DNA of 33,139 bases from Vreelandella halophila (GTDB lineage Bacteria > Pseudomonadota > Gammaproteobacteria > Pseudomonadales > Oleiphilaceae), in NCBI RefSeq assembly GCF_019903425.1, contig NZ_JACHUZ010000011.1, positions 157,859-190,997 of the forward strand, given 5' to 3'. The notes below the pieces were generated by a model, which saw only the letters and a program-made list of their open reading frames with translations, did not search any database and was not told where the DNA came from. Below, piece after piece: positions 8,996 to 15,284 of this stretch (positions are counted from its first letter, which is position 1; every line of letters starts with the position of its first letter). Made by a program: the position numbers and the translations under genes.

Positions 8996-9020
8996 CCCCT
9001 CAGACAACCGTCTGGTGGGG
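8996..9020 (+). terminator. Possible hairpin between GGDEF-EAL and cupin genes
   Basis: CCCC-T-CAGAC, loop AACC, then GTCTG-GT-GGGG. It forms an imperfect stem after the GGDEF-EAL stop without a following T run, so it may be a weak terminator or only a leader hairpin. Confidence 0.3.
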
Positions 9021-9044
9021 CAGCAGCAAACGGAGGGCAGAGCC

Positions 9045-9431
9045 ATGCATATCGCAAAAAAGGATGTTCCCGTTCGGATTGATGTACCCGGAGCCATCGC
9101 CAGGCAGCAGGGTGATTTCGGTGATGTATCGGGATATGGAAAGATGGGCGCCGAATACTTCTCCTTCGGGGCCGGAACCGATATCACGGAGTTGTTGCAG
9201 GGGCTTGAGGGCGATCGGTGCCAGAGCCCGCACTGGGGTTATGTGATCGAAGGGGCAATAACCGCGTTGTACGCCGATGGTGGCTAGGAAACCTCACGCA
9301 CTGGTGACCTGTTCTATTGGCCACCCGGGCACAGCGTCCGGGCCGAAGAGAGTACGGATATCGTGATGTTCAGCCCGCAGCACGAACACGGTGCGGTTAT
9401 TGACCATATACGGCAGAAAGCGGGCGGCTGA
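9045..9431 (+). pseudogene. Cupin-domain protein interrupted by an in-frame amber codon
   Basis: The start at 9045 has a strong ribosome-binding site (GGAGGG eight bases upstream). The frame encodes a small cupin: GKMGAEYFSFGAGTD, then HWGYVIEG, the first cupin motif region. It stops at TAG (9285-9287) after 80 residues. The same frame then stays open to TGA at 9429-9431 and encodes the missing half of the fold: GDLFYWPPGHSVRAEE, then FSPQHEH. The whole would be about 128 residues, normal for this family. One base change separates this from a full gene (for example GAG to TAG). It is therefore a very recent pseudogene, a readthrough case or a base-call error. Cupins of this type bind metal through His/Glu; the substrate is unknown. 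Confidence 0.8.
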
Positions 9432-9538
9432 GCCCAGCAGTGGCAGTACGCCCTGGCTCGCCAGGCGGGTCAGGGCGTTACATCGACGAAACGGATCCCG
9501 TCAAACTTGCAGAAGCGCAAAAGTGGGGAAGGCAAACC

Positions 9539-10033
9539 GTGCGCATCAGCAGTGATATTGGCGTCATTTCGGATACCCATGGCCAGGTGAGGCCCGAGGC
9601 CCTGAACGCTCTGGCCGATTGTGAGCTGATCCTCCACGTGGGGGACATCGGCAAGCCTGGGGTGATGGATGCGCTGAGCGAGCAGGCGCAGGTGGTGGCG
9701 ATACGGGGCAACGTGGATCACGAGGAGTGGGCCCTGGTCTATCCTGAAACGCAGGAACTCACCGTTAACGGCATAACCATCCAGATGGTGCATCGCCACC
9801 AGGACATCAAGACCCTGCTCCCGGCAAGGCCCTGCGATGTCGTCCTGTTCGGGCACTCCCACAAACCCTTCAATGGGACCCAGGAGGGCGTGCTCTATTT
9901 CAATCCGGGGAGCGCGGGTCCACGCCGTTTCAGCCTCCCCGTGACGGTCGGGCGACTACGGGTTACCGATAGCGGCGTGGAGGGGCATATCCAGGAACTG
10001 GATGTTCCCGGGCCTCGAAAGCGTAAGAAATAG
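9539..10033 (+). CDS. YfcE-like metallophosphoesterase
   Basis: A 164-residue calcineurin-like phosphoesterase. The metal-binding motifs appear in order: SDTHG (near residue 10), HVGDIG, GNVDHEEW, VHRHQ and GHSHKP. These bind a di-metal centre that hydrolyses phosphodiesters or phosphomonoesters; the YfcE/MJ0936 group is the closest fit and the natural substrate is unknown. I chose the GTG at 9539 because GGGGAAGG lies six bases upstream and the fold begins right after it. A longer ATG start at 9440 would add 33 residues that look non-conserved and would begin just after the cupin remnant. The C-terminus is basic (GPRKRKK). Confidence 0.88.
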   Translation: MRISSDIGVISDTHGQVRPEALNALADCELILHVGDIGKPGVMDALSEQAQVVAIRGNVDHEEWALVYPETQELTVNGITIQMVHRHQDIKTLLPARPCDVVLFGHSHKPFNGTQEGVLYFNPGSAGPRRFSLPVTVGRLRVTDSGVEGHIQELDVPGPRKRKK

Positions 10034-10035
10034 CC

Positions 10036-10078
10036 GAACCGGCCGCGCTTTCGATCAGCGCGAGCTCGGTCGCGGTTC
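10036..10078. terminator. Nested hairpin between convergent genes
   Basis: GAACCG (10036-10041) pairs with CGGTTC (10073-10078), and inside it CGCGCT (10044-10049) pairs with AGCGCG (10057-10062) across the loop TTCGATC. It sits between the convergent metallophosphoesterase and YdcH-like genes. There is no clear T run, so termination is only probable. Confidence 0.35.
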
Positions 10079-10328
10079 AGCTGTCGCTGGGCTCCTTATT
10101 GAGGTACTCCGCAATCTGGTCCTTAAGCGCCAGGCGCTTTTTGCGGGCATCTTCCTCTGTGGGCGTGGATACCGGCTCAACTTCCGTTTCCATACGGTGA
10201 ATGGTTCGGTTTATTTCGTGGTACTCATCCACCAGTTCGGCGAAGTGTGCGTCCGATTGTTTGAGCTCAGAGATGCGATCGGTGTGTTCCGGGAATTCTT
10301 CCGCCAGTTCGTGGGGGGTGTGACTCAT
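10077..10328 (-). CDS. YdcH-like DUF465 family protein
   Basis: An 83-residue acidic, wholly helical protein of the DUF465/YdcH family. The usual pattern is visible: a start MSHTPHELAEEFPEH, then ISELKQSDAHFAELVDEYHEINRTIHRME, and a C-terminal KKRLALKDQIAEYL. These short coiled-coil proteins are common in proteobacteria and have no firmly known function. A GGAG lies about six bases before the ATG on the minus strand. It appears to be a single-gene unit. Confidence 0.88.
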   Translation of the reverse strand: MSHTPHELAEEFPEHTDRISELKQSDAHFAELVDEYHEINRTIHRMETEVEPVSTPTEEDARKKRLALKDQIAEYLNKEPSDS

Positions 10329-10514
10329 AGGGTCTCCGTCTTACTCGGTGATTGGCGTCAAAGCTTTTTGACCGCAATTCCAGTCTGCCACTACTGCGGA
10401 GAGCTGTCGTTGCAGATTCTCAATGCTGTTGAGCCTCTATGACCTGAAAACGGAACTGATGGTCGTTACCCTCGACAAGTCCGCCGCCAGGTACGAAGGC
10501 GTGGCCTACGACGA

Positions 10515-10604
10515 CTATGCCTTCCGCGTCTGCGCCTCATGCAGCTCGTATTCCATCTGCAGGTTCAGCCAGAACTGTTCGCTGGTGTTGAAATAACGGG
10601 CCAG
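10515..10604 (-). pseudogene. 3' remnant of a higA-type antitoxin gene
   Basis: Bases 10530-10604 match 11201-11275, inside the intact higA below, with two differences in 75. Read on the minus strand this gives LARYFNTSEQFWLNLQMEYE and continues in frame to a TAG at 10515-10517 after a divergent tail (LHEAQTRKA). There is no start, no helix-turn-helix and no toxin gene beside it. The match ends at GGCCAG, where homology switches to the zinc-ribbon repeat, so this is a degraded, recombined antitoxin copy. To its left, a plus-strand frame from ATG 10423 (MLLSLYDLKTELMVVTLDKS) may be the broken 5' end of another gene; I cannot identify it. Confidence 0.75.
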
Positions 10605-10642
10605 CATACGAGGTACCGGCGCTGCCAGCCTGTAAAAACAGG
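10599..10642 (+). repeat. 44-bp repeat, copy 2 (zinc-ribbon gene 3' end)
   Basis: Matches 5056-5099 with two substitutions. The stop codon of the zinc-ribbon gene is changed (TAG to CAG) in this copy. It ends in a perfect hairpin, AGCCTGT-AAAA-ACAGGCT, that is imperfect in copy 1. It shares the hexamer GGCCAG with the adjacent higA remnant. Confidence 0.85.
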
Positions 10643-10651
10643 CTCCGTTTA

Positions 10652-10990
10652 TCAGAGTTGTCCAACCGGACTGCAGCCGCGCGTGGCAAGTGCCAGGTTC
10701 GTGCTGAGCCGGATCTGCTCGTAGTACTCGTTAGCGGAGCCGATGCCTTTCGATGCAAGGGAGCCGGCGGTTGGGCTGAGAACCTGAGCCAGTTGCTGGT
10801 AAGCCTCGGCAGACTGCCGGTCCTGCTCATACGCGCTGAACGCTTGGTGGATCTCACCGCACGTCACCCCATCGCTGTCAGTGACTGAGGAGGTCAGTTG
10901 GCTGGATGTCTGGCAGCCTGCCATTGCGAGTGTTAACAGGGCGATAATTGGGGCAGTGGTTTTCAATCCTGGAAACTCCGGTTGGTGCAT
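10652..10990 (-). CDS. Small lipoprotein of unknown function
   Basis: A 112-residue predicted lipoprotein. From the ATG at 10990 the signal peptide runs MHQPEFPGLK, a hydrophobic core and the lipobox AMAGC (Cys26). An in-frame ATG at 11020 adds ten residues and is possible, but it makes the n-region unusually long. The mature part is polar and helical (FSAYEQDRQSAEAYQQLAQVL), with two further cysteines (in VTCGE and RGCSP) that could form a disulfide. I do not recognise a family. It lies between the chimeric scar and the HigBA locus in a block of accessory genes, so it may be a cargo gene. Confidence 0.6.
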   Translation of the reverse strand: MHQPEFPGLKTTAPIIALLTLAMAGCQTSSQLTSSVTDSDGVTCGEIHQAFSAYEQDRQSAEAYQQLAQVLSPTAGSLASKGIGSANEYYEQIRLSTNLALATRGCSPVGQL

Positions 10991-11113
10991 GCTCTTTCGG
11001 ATGAAAGGTGACGATATCATCTTAACGAAGATGGCGCGGAGCGAAGCTCAGGGCAGATCCCGTAGGTGGGCCCCGAAAGCGTAGATGATTGCGGATCGTG
11101 TGATCCTTCTTGC

Positions 11114-11130
11114 CGGGGCTTCGATCCCCG
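11114..11130. terminator. Possible hairpin after higA
   Basis: A perfect CGGGG / CCCCG stem with loop CTTCGAT, 20 bases beyond the higA stop in its direction of transcription. No T run follows on the minus strand. Confidence 0.3.
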
Positions 11131-11149
11131 TTATTCCTGGATACCCGCA

Positions 11150-11449
11150 TCAAGTATTGTACGGGGCGACTTCCTCCGCGATACGCGAACCACGCTCCAT
11201 CTGCGCCTCACGCAGCTCGTATTCCATCTGCAGGTTCAGCCAGAACCGTTCGCTGGTGTTGAAATAACGGGCCAGGCGCATGGCGGTATCCGCCGTAATG
11301 CCCCGGTTTTCGCGCACGATCTCATTCATGCGCGTAGCCGGAACGCGGAGCGCCTTGGAGAGCGCATTCACGCTCATGCCCGTGGGCTCCAGATACTCTT
11401 CGCGGAGGATCTCACCCGGGTGGATAGGGCGCATGCCGTTGTCCGTCAT
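11150..11449 (-). CDS. higA: HigA-family antitoxin
   Basis: A 99-residue XRE-type antitoxin of the HigA/VapI family. The typical opening MRPIHPGEILREEYLEPTGMS begins at residue 6, followed by the helix-turn-helix (VNALSKALRVPATRMNEIVRENRGITADTAMRLARYF) and the closing NTSERFWLNLQMEYELR. It neutralises the adjacent HigB toxin by direct binding and represses the shared promoter. It follows higB after 12 bases, the usual toxin-first order. The last third is duplicated as a remnant at 10530-10604. Confidence 0.93.
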   Translation of the reverse strand: MTDNGMRPIHPGEILREEYLEPTGMSVNALSKALRVPATRMNEIVRENRGITADTAMRLARYFNTSERFWLNLQMEYELREAQMERGSRIAEEVAPYNT

Positions 11450-11461
11450 CAGTCTTACCCC

Positions 11462-11740
11462 TCAGTGGTAGTCCACAATCTCAACGTCTTCCGGCCCCTG
11501 ACTGCTCCAGCGAAAACACAGCCGCCATTGGTTGTTGATCCGAATACTGTGCTGGCCGTTGCGCTTACCGGCTAAAGCTTCCAGTCGATTGCCCGGTGGT
11601 GATTCCAGATCCCGGAGTTCTTCTGCGGCATGGAGTTGGATCAGCTTGCGTTCCGCTGCCTTCTGGATGGCGGTAAACCGTTTCGTCTTGCCCGTCCGGA
11701 AAAGCGCCTGTGTTTCCTTACACCGAAAGCTCCTGATCAT
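11462..11740 (-). CDS. higB: HigB-family (RelE superfamily) mRNA interferase toxin
   Basis: A 92-residue RelE/HigB-fold toxin that would cleave mRNA on the ribosome. Family features: MIRSF at the start, the LHAAEELRDLESPPGNRLEAL segment, then GQHSIRINNQWRLCFRW, with the conserved basic and aromatic residues (Arg in SIRINNQWR), and the closing VEIVDYH. The length is normal and the frame intact. It is paired with higA downstream. A probable promoter lies just upstream. Confidence 0.93.
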   Translation of the reverse strand: MIRSFRCKETQALFRTGKTKRFTAIQKAAERKLIQLHAAEELRDLESPPGNRLEALAGKRNGQHSIRINNQWRLCFRWSSQGPEDVEIVDYH

Positions 11741-11748
11741 GGGGTGAG

Positions 11749-11775
11749 CGTATAACGTTTAACGGTAAGCGTCAA
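11749..11775 (-). promoter_or_regulatory. Possible higBA promoter
   Basis: On the minus strand TTGACG (11770-11775) is followed after 15 bases by TATACG (11749-11754), which sits about ten bases before the higB ATG. The spacer is short. The TTAAACGTTA core between the hexamers is partly palindromic and would be a natural HigA operator. Confidence 0.35.
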
Positions 11776-11842
11776 AGTCAGGAAGGGTGACTGAGAAGAG
11801 CTGAAAACTCCTCATAGAGTTTGGGGCAGGTCAGGGGAAGTA

Positions 11843-11885
11843 CACAGCCGTTCTAAAACCGTCCATTGAAACGGGGTAGAACCCG
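11843..11885. repeat. ~43-bp repeat, copy A
   Basis: Matches 13528-13569 with about three substitutions and one missing base, from CACAGCCGTT through TAGAACCCG. It contains the hairpin ACGGG-GTAGAA-CCCGT. It lies beyond higB in a gene-poor stretch and its right part runs into the plus-strand remnant. Confidence 0.8.
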
Positions 11886-12030
11886 TAATAAGTATCGCAG
11901 CGGCAGCGGTCGCACTTCTGGTTTTTTTTCGAAGGTCGTTCCCTATCTTCCGAAAGTGGTTGCCCGCTGGGGAGCTCTTAATGAGTTTACCGACCACAGT
12001 ATCGATGAGTATCTAAGAAAGATCCCCTGA
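11857..12030 (+). pseudogene. 3' remnant of an unidentified plus-strand gene
   Basis: This frame is open for 57 codons with no ATG or ribosome-binding site and stops at TGA 12028-12030, five bases before a very strong terminator. The encoded tail (SKVVPYLPKVVARWGALNEF, then TDHSIDEYLRKIP) looks like genuine protein. The open frame begins inside repeat copy A. The simplest reading is a gene whose 5' part was lost at the repeat while its end and terminator survived. I do not recognise the family. Confidence 0.45.
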
Positions 12031-12035
12031 AAAAC

Positions 12036-12067
12036 AAAAGGCCCCGGTGACTCCACCGGGGCCTTTT
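12036..12067. terminator. Strong bidirectional rho-independent terminator
   Basis: AAAAGGCCCCGGTG and CACCGGGGCCTTTT form a perfect 14-bp stem around the loop ACTC. T runs follow in both directions (CCTTTTG on plus; CCTTTTGTTTTT on minus). It follows the plus-strand remnant and also closes minus-strand transcription from the ankyrin gene. Confidence 0.9.
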
Positions 12068-12215
12068 GTCGACCGGGCATCCCCAATCCTTTCTAAACAG
12101 AATGGGTGGTAAAAAGGTTGTCCGCAACGGTTCTGGGCGTAAGCTTTCGATCAGCTTGAGCTGGCCTGCCTCGAGTGAATTGAGACAGCCGTATGTTCCC
12201 GCTCCTTCCGCTTTC

Positions 12216-12743
12216 CTATTCTCGTTTCTCTTGTAACAGTGTCACCATCCTCGACAGATCCTTTTCCGGATTCCGCTCTTCAATAGCGGACAGCAGCTCA
12301 CGCGCCGTCATCCCCTTGTTCTGATCCTCTATCTCGGGATCTGCTCCTCTCTGCAGGAGGAACTCAGCAAGCCGTGGCTCGTTGAGCAGCACCGCCTCAT
12401 GCAATGGGGGATAACCGGTCACCGGCGAGAAACCATTGATCTGTGCGCCCTCAGAAAGGGCAAGCTCCATAATCTTCTGCGCTTGCTCGGGGTCTGTTGG
12501 GTAAGCGCCGATTGCCAGGTGAAGCACGCTCTGAGCATCGCCGTTTGCTTTTGCACTGGTGAGTTGATGCTCAAGATACCAGCGGCAGGCGAATTGAGGG
12601 ATACGAGTTCCGCTGTCACCGATAGCGCAGGATGCATTGGTGTCAGTGCTGCTTGCCTGTAGGACGTAAAAACCCAGGCCGGAATAGCCGAGAAGGCCAA
12701 CAATCAACAGGCCGACCAGTGAGAATAACCATTTACGCATCAT
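12216..12743 (-). CDS. Membrane-anchored ankyrin-repeat protein
   Basis: A 175-residue protein with an N-terminal hydrophobic anchor or uncleaved signal (MRKWLFSLVGLLIVGLLGYS) and a periplasmic part with about two ankyrin repeats. The clearest is TGYPPLHEAVLLNEPRLAEF, then LLQRGADPEIED and MTARELL. Two cysteines (in ASCAIG and FACRWY) may pair. I start at the double ATG at 12741-12743, preceded by a GGGGG-type ribosome-binding site; the longer open frame upstream reads through the neighbouring gene. Periplasmic ankyrin proteins are often immunity or accessory partners of secreted toxins; that role is only suggested here by the neighbouring genes. Confidence 0.72.
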   Translation of the reverse strand: MMRKWLFSLVGLLIVGLLGYSGLGFYVLQASSTDTNASCAIGDSGTRIPQFACRWYLEHQLTSAKANGDAQSVLHLAIGAYPTDPEQAQKIMELALSEGAQINGFSPVTGYPPLHEAVLLNEPRLAEFLLQRGADPEIEDQNKGMTARELLSAIEERNPEKDLSRMVTLLQEKRE

Positions 12744-12804
12744 TACCCCCAAACCTTTGCCATGGCAGGACGTTTCGCATAAGCGAGAAGCTCGACATTG
12801 GGGG

Positions 12805-13455
12805 TTAACGATCACAACGCCAGCTGGCCACCTTTTCTTCCAGAAGCCTGTCGACGTGGGAATGATAGGGGAGGTTTTCTTCGTGCAGCTCGTAGGCGAA
12901 TCGGACCTCACCGATTTCCAGATATTCCCGCATGCATCTAAGGGCGTCCTCGCCGCCCCAGGATGTTTCAGTACAGTAGCCCCACTTCCTGTAATCATCA
13001 TCGTCTTTTTGAAGAACTTCCCGCAGTTGCCAGGGCTCCCGTTGGGGTTCGCTCAGAATCAGTTCTGGGGCGGACGGAAGCGGTTTTGACTGCTTGGGCT
13101 TATCGACTTCCAGGTTGTTTTGGGCCGGTGACAGCTTGACGTAGATCGATTGGAATCTCGGGTTATCCTCAGCAACGTAGAGCTTTTCGTGATAGTTAGG
13201 TATCTCAGTGCCAACTTCCTTCTCATCTATTCGGAAGTTAATACCGAATCCGGCGGAAGTGTCGAAATTGCTGTCGCCATTTTCGCCCTCGGAAGGCAGT
13301 TGAACGGCATACTCCTCGGGGATGCAGAGGTTGGTTTGCCCGACTCTAACGGTGCCGTTCTTTGGTCCCCCTGCCTGGGCGACCATCCAGATTCCTGTAA
13401 TAAGGACTGGAATGGCTACGAGAGCTTTCAAGCTAGATGGTTTCGTCAGTCGCAT
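12805..13455 (-). CDS. Secreted or anchored protein of unknown function
   Basis: A 216-residue protein. From the ATG at 13455 it starts MRLTKPSSLKALVAIPVLIT with a hydrophobic signal or anchor to about residue 30 (near MVAQAGG). The exported part is polar, with motifs TVRVGQTNLCIPEEYAVQLP and GFGINFRIDEKEVG, three or four cysteines and an acidic C-terminal region. I do not recognise a family. The frame is open upstream to 13551, but those extra residues are basic, lie over repeat copy B and would hide the signal. It is followed after 61 bases by the ankyrin gene, probably in one transcript. A periplasmic immunity or adaptor role is speculation from context. Confidence 0.55.
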   Translation of the reverse strand: MRLTKPSSLKALVAIPVLITGIWMVAQAGGPKNGTVRVGQTNLCIPEEYAVQLPSEGENGDSNFDTSAGFGINFRIDEKEVGTEIPNYHEKLYVAEDNPRFQSIYVKLSPAQNNLEVDKPKQSKPLPSAPELILSEPQREPWQLREVLQKDDDDYRKWGYCTETSWGGEDALRCMREYLEIGEVRFAYELHEENLPYHSHVDRLLEEKVASWRCDR

Positions 13456-13527
13456 GCCACTGATTAAGTTTCTTCTGTACAAAACGATCCACTGTGTCGT
13501 GCAGGTGAAGGTTCGCTTCCTCCTATG

Positions 13528-13569
13528 CACAGCCGTTTTAAAACCGTCCATGGAAACGGGTAGAACCCG
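13528..13569. repeat. ~43-bp repeat, copy B
   Basis: Second copy of the repeat at 11843-11885. It has its own hairpin CGGGT-AGA-ACCCG at the same place, changed in register but still paired. It lies between the small membrane-protein gene and the secreted-protein gene. Confidence 0.8.
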
Positions 13570-13590
13570 CTCGAATCTATTTCGAGGAGA

Positions 13591-14016
13591 TCAAAGCAAG
13601 TACGTGCAGACTCCGTAAATGAAGCTCAGTAATGCCCATATGAAGAGCAGCAACACATAGAACCAGCTTAGAATCAGCTGAGAGATCGTCGCCTCACTCC
13701 GGAAGTCGATATGGCCATAAGTGCGAATCGTGGGGCCCATTGGATTCACGTCTGGATTACGGCGGGTGGCACGCTCCTCCAGTTTGTTCCAATCGACGTT
13801 TACAACGATGAAAAACGCATAAGCAACTGGGCGCGCGATGTATTTGCCTATAGGGCCCAACCAGAAATCGAGGGATTCACGGTGATGAATCCTAGGGTCG
13901 AAGTGGCGCCCCAGCATTGGGTACGCCAGGATCATCAAGGGAATAATCGGCAGGCCCACAACAGGAATCAAATATCCCAGGATAAGGCTGTTGCATGGAT
14001 TGGATACGAATATCAT
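13591..14016 (-). CDS. Small multi-pass membrane protein, possible immunity protein
   Basis: A 141-residue inner-membrane protein with hydrophobic helices at about 10-35 (LILGYLIPVVGLPIIPLMIL), about 60-75 (ARPVAYAFFIVVNV) and about 115-140 (LILSWFYVLLLFIWALLSFI). A soluble loop lies between them. AAGGTG lies seven bases before the ATG. It starts nine bases after the stop of the 338-residue gene, so they form a tight pair. I know no family for it. Small multi-pass proteins beside genes with hydrophobic C-terminal toxins often protect against pore formation; this is inference. Confidence 0.6.
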   Translation of the reverse strand: MIFVSNPCNSLILGYLIPVVGLPIIPLMILAYPMLGRHFDPRIHHRESLDFWLGPIGKYIARPVAYAFFIVVNVDWNKLEERATRRNPDVNPMGPTIRTYGHIDFRSEATISQLILSWFYVLLLFIWALLSFIYGVCTYLL

Positions 14017-14025
14017 CTGGGCACC

Positions 14026-15042
14026 TTAATCCAGCAAAGCATCAGCAGTGTCGTCGAATAGGTTACGAGCCATTTCATCGCTGAGATAAGCAGCGAGGCC
14101 GGTTAGTGCCGCCACGCTTACGACAAGGACAAGACCACCGGAACCCAATACCAGAGTTAGCCCAAATGCCGCGCCACGGGCAACGACGAAGGCTGTTCCC
14201 GAGGAGAACGCAAAGCTCGTTGCCTCCTTGGCCAGTTGGTAATCCTTGTTGTCACTGTACATTACCCGAGTCCCACGACTCACAAGATCAAGCGCAAACG
14301 TCCCTTTACCCAGAACCCGTGTTGCACCAAGACCCAGGTTGAGCCTTTTTGTCTCGGGAAGGGAACTGATGGGGCTACCACTGGTATTGAAGGAGGCTTC
14401 AACCCCGCCAGCGAAACTCCGGAAAGGGTTGTGGACCCAGTTTTTGTAGCGGGAACTCTGAGCCATTGTCTCCAGTTCCCCCGCAAAGCGCCCGTTGAGA
14501 TCCTTAAAAGCTCGCTGAGCTGCCTCTCTTGCTTTAGCACGCTGGGCAGCCGGGGAATGCTTACTGAGCAGGTAAGTGTTGAGGGCATCCTCGTACTGGG
14601 CCAAGGATTTGCCGAACTCATCCAGTCGGCTTTTTGCACCGGAAGCCGCGCCACCCGTCAGCCCCAGGCCCATAGACAGTGAATCTTTATGCTTCTGAAC
14701 CCAACGTTCGGCCGCCATAACGACGCTGAGCGCCTCCGGCCCGGCAGTGTTGGTAAGCTCAACCAGTTTGCGGTAGTTCTCCTGGCCAAGCCGCCTCTGG
14801 AGGCGGTCCAGGTCCTTGCTCAGGCGTTCGCACTCGGTTTCCTCCTGCTCGCTCACCCGGGTTCCATCCGGCGTCACGATCAGCGCCGGCATCTTGGTGG
14901 TGCCATTACTGAGCTTGCTTGAGTTATTCCGTTCGAGGTTTTCCTGGAGTTGCCGGGTGGTCTCGTCGTCCTTGCTTCGAAGGTGGCGTTCCGCCAGCCG
15001 GCGACTGCTCATTCCACAGGGGGCGCTTACGACGTGGGCCAT
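14026..15042 (-). CDS. Putative secreted effector with glycine-rich hydrophobic C-terminus
   Basis: A 338-residue protein without a signal peptide. The ATG at 15042 has AAGGAG nine bases upstream; a longer frame to 15120 lacks one. The N-terminal 200 residues are highly charged and helical, with many Arg, Glu and Gln. A linker (SSRYKNWVHNPFRSFAGGVE) follows. The last 90 residues hold two long glycine/alanine-rich hydrophobic segments (AFSSGTAFVVARGAAFGLTL and VLGSGGLVLVVSVAALTGLA) that end in an acidic tail. That plan, soluble helical front and hydrophobic hairpin at the end, resembles colicin-like or type VI pore-forming effectors, but I recognise no specific family. TTGACA at 15135-15140 on this strand may mark the promoter. 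It is coupled to a small membrane protein gene. Confidence 0.6.
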   Translation of the reverse strand: MAHVVSAPCGMSSRRLAERHLRSKDDETTRQLQENLERNNSSKLSNGTTKMPALIVTPDGTRVSEQEETECERLSKDLDRLQRRLGQENYRKLVELTNTAGPEALSVVMAAERWVQKHKDSLSMGLGLTGGAASGAKSRLDEFGKSLAQYEDALNTYLLSKHSPAAQRAKAREAAQRAFKDLNGRFAGELETMAQSSRYKNWVHNPFRSFAGGVEASFNTSGSPISSLPETKRLNLGLGATRVLGKGTFALDLVSRGTRVMYSDNKDYQLAKEATSFAFSSGTAFVVARGAAFGLTLVLGSGGLVLVVSVAALTGLAAYLSDEMARNLFDDTADALLD

Positions 15043-15284
15043 GGTGGGTCGCTCCTTGAATCTGTTTCGTCCTTGGGGTGCCGTCTTCCCTGTTTCCGTG
15101 ACGACAGGCGTATCTTCCAAACCGCTGATTCCGGTGTCAAGCGAAGGCCCTACCGCAGTGGCCTTTTATGATCCCCATCACGCGGATCTCTGCTACGCTG
15201 AATCAAGGCCAGTTTGCAAGGCAGGGTGCTCGACCGCTGCATTGCACAGCGATGTGAGAACCCACCAACTAGGGACAAGCAGCC

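Noticed and set aside
11108-11135. T-arm-like CGGGG-CTTCGAT-CCCCG, possible tRNA remnant
   Set aside because: No acceptor stem, anticodon arm or CCA end can be built around it.
11812-11997. 61-codon minus-strand frame between higB and the terminator
   Set aside because: It starts with GTG without a ribosome-binding site and overlaps the better-supported plus-strand remnant and the repeat.
11843-13569. Integron attC sites for the accessory gene block
   Set aside because: The repeat lacks the conserved GTTRRRY and RYYYAAC cores, and no integrase gene is present.
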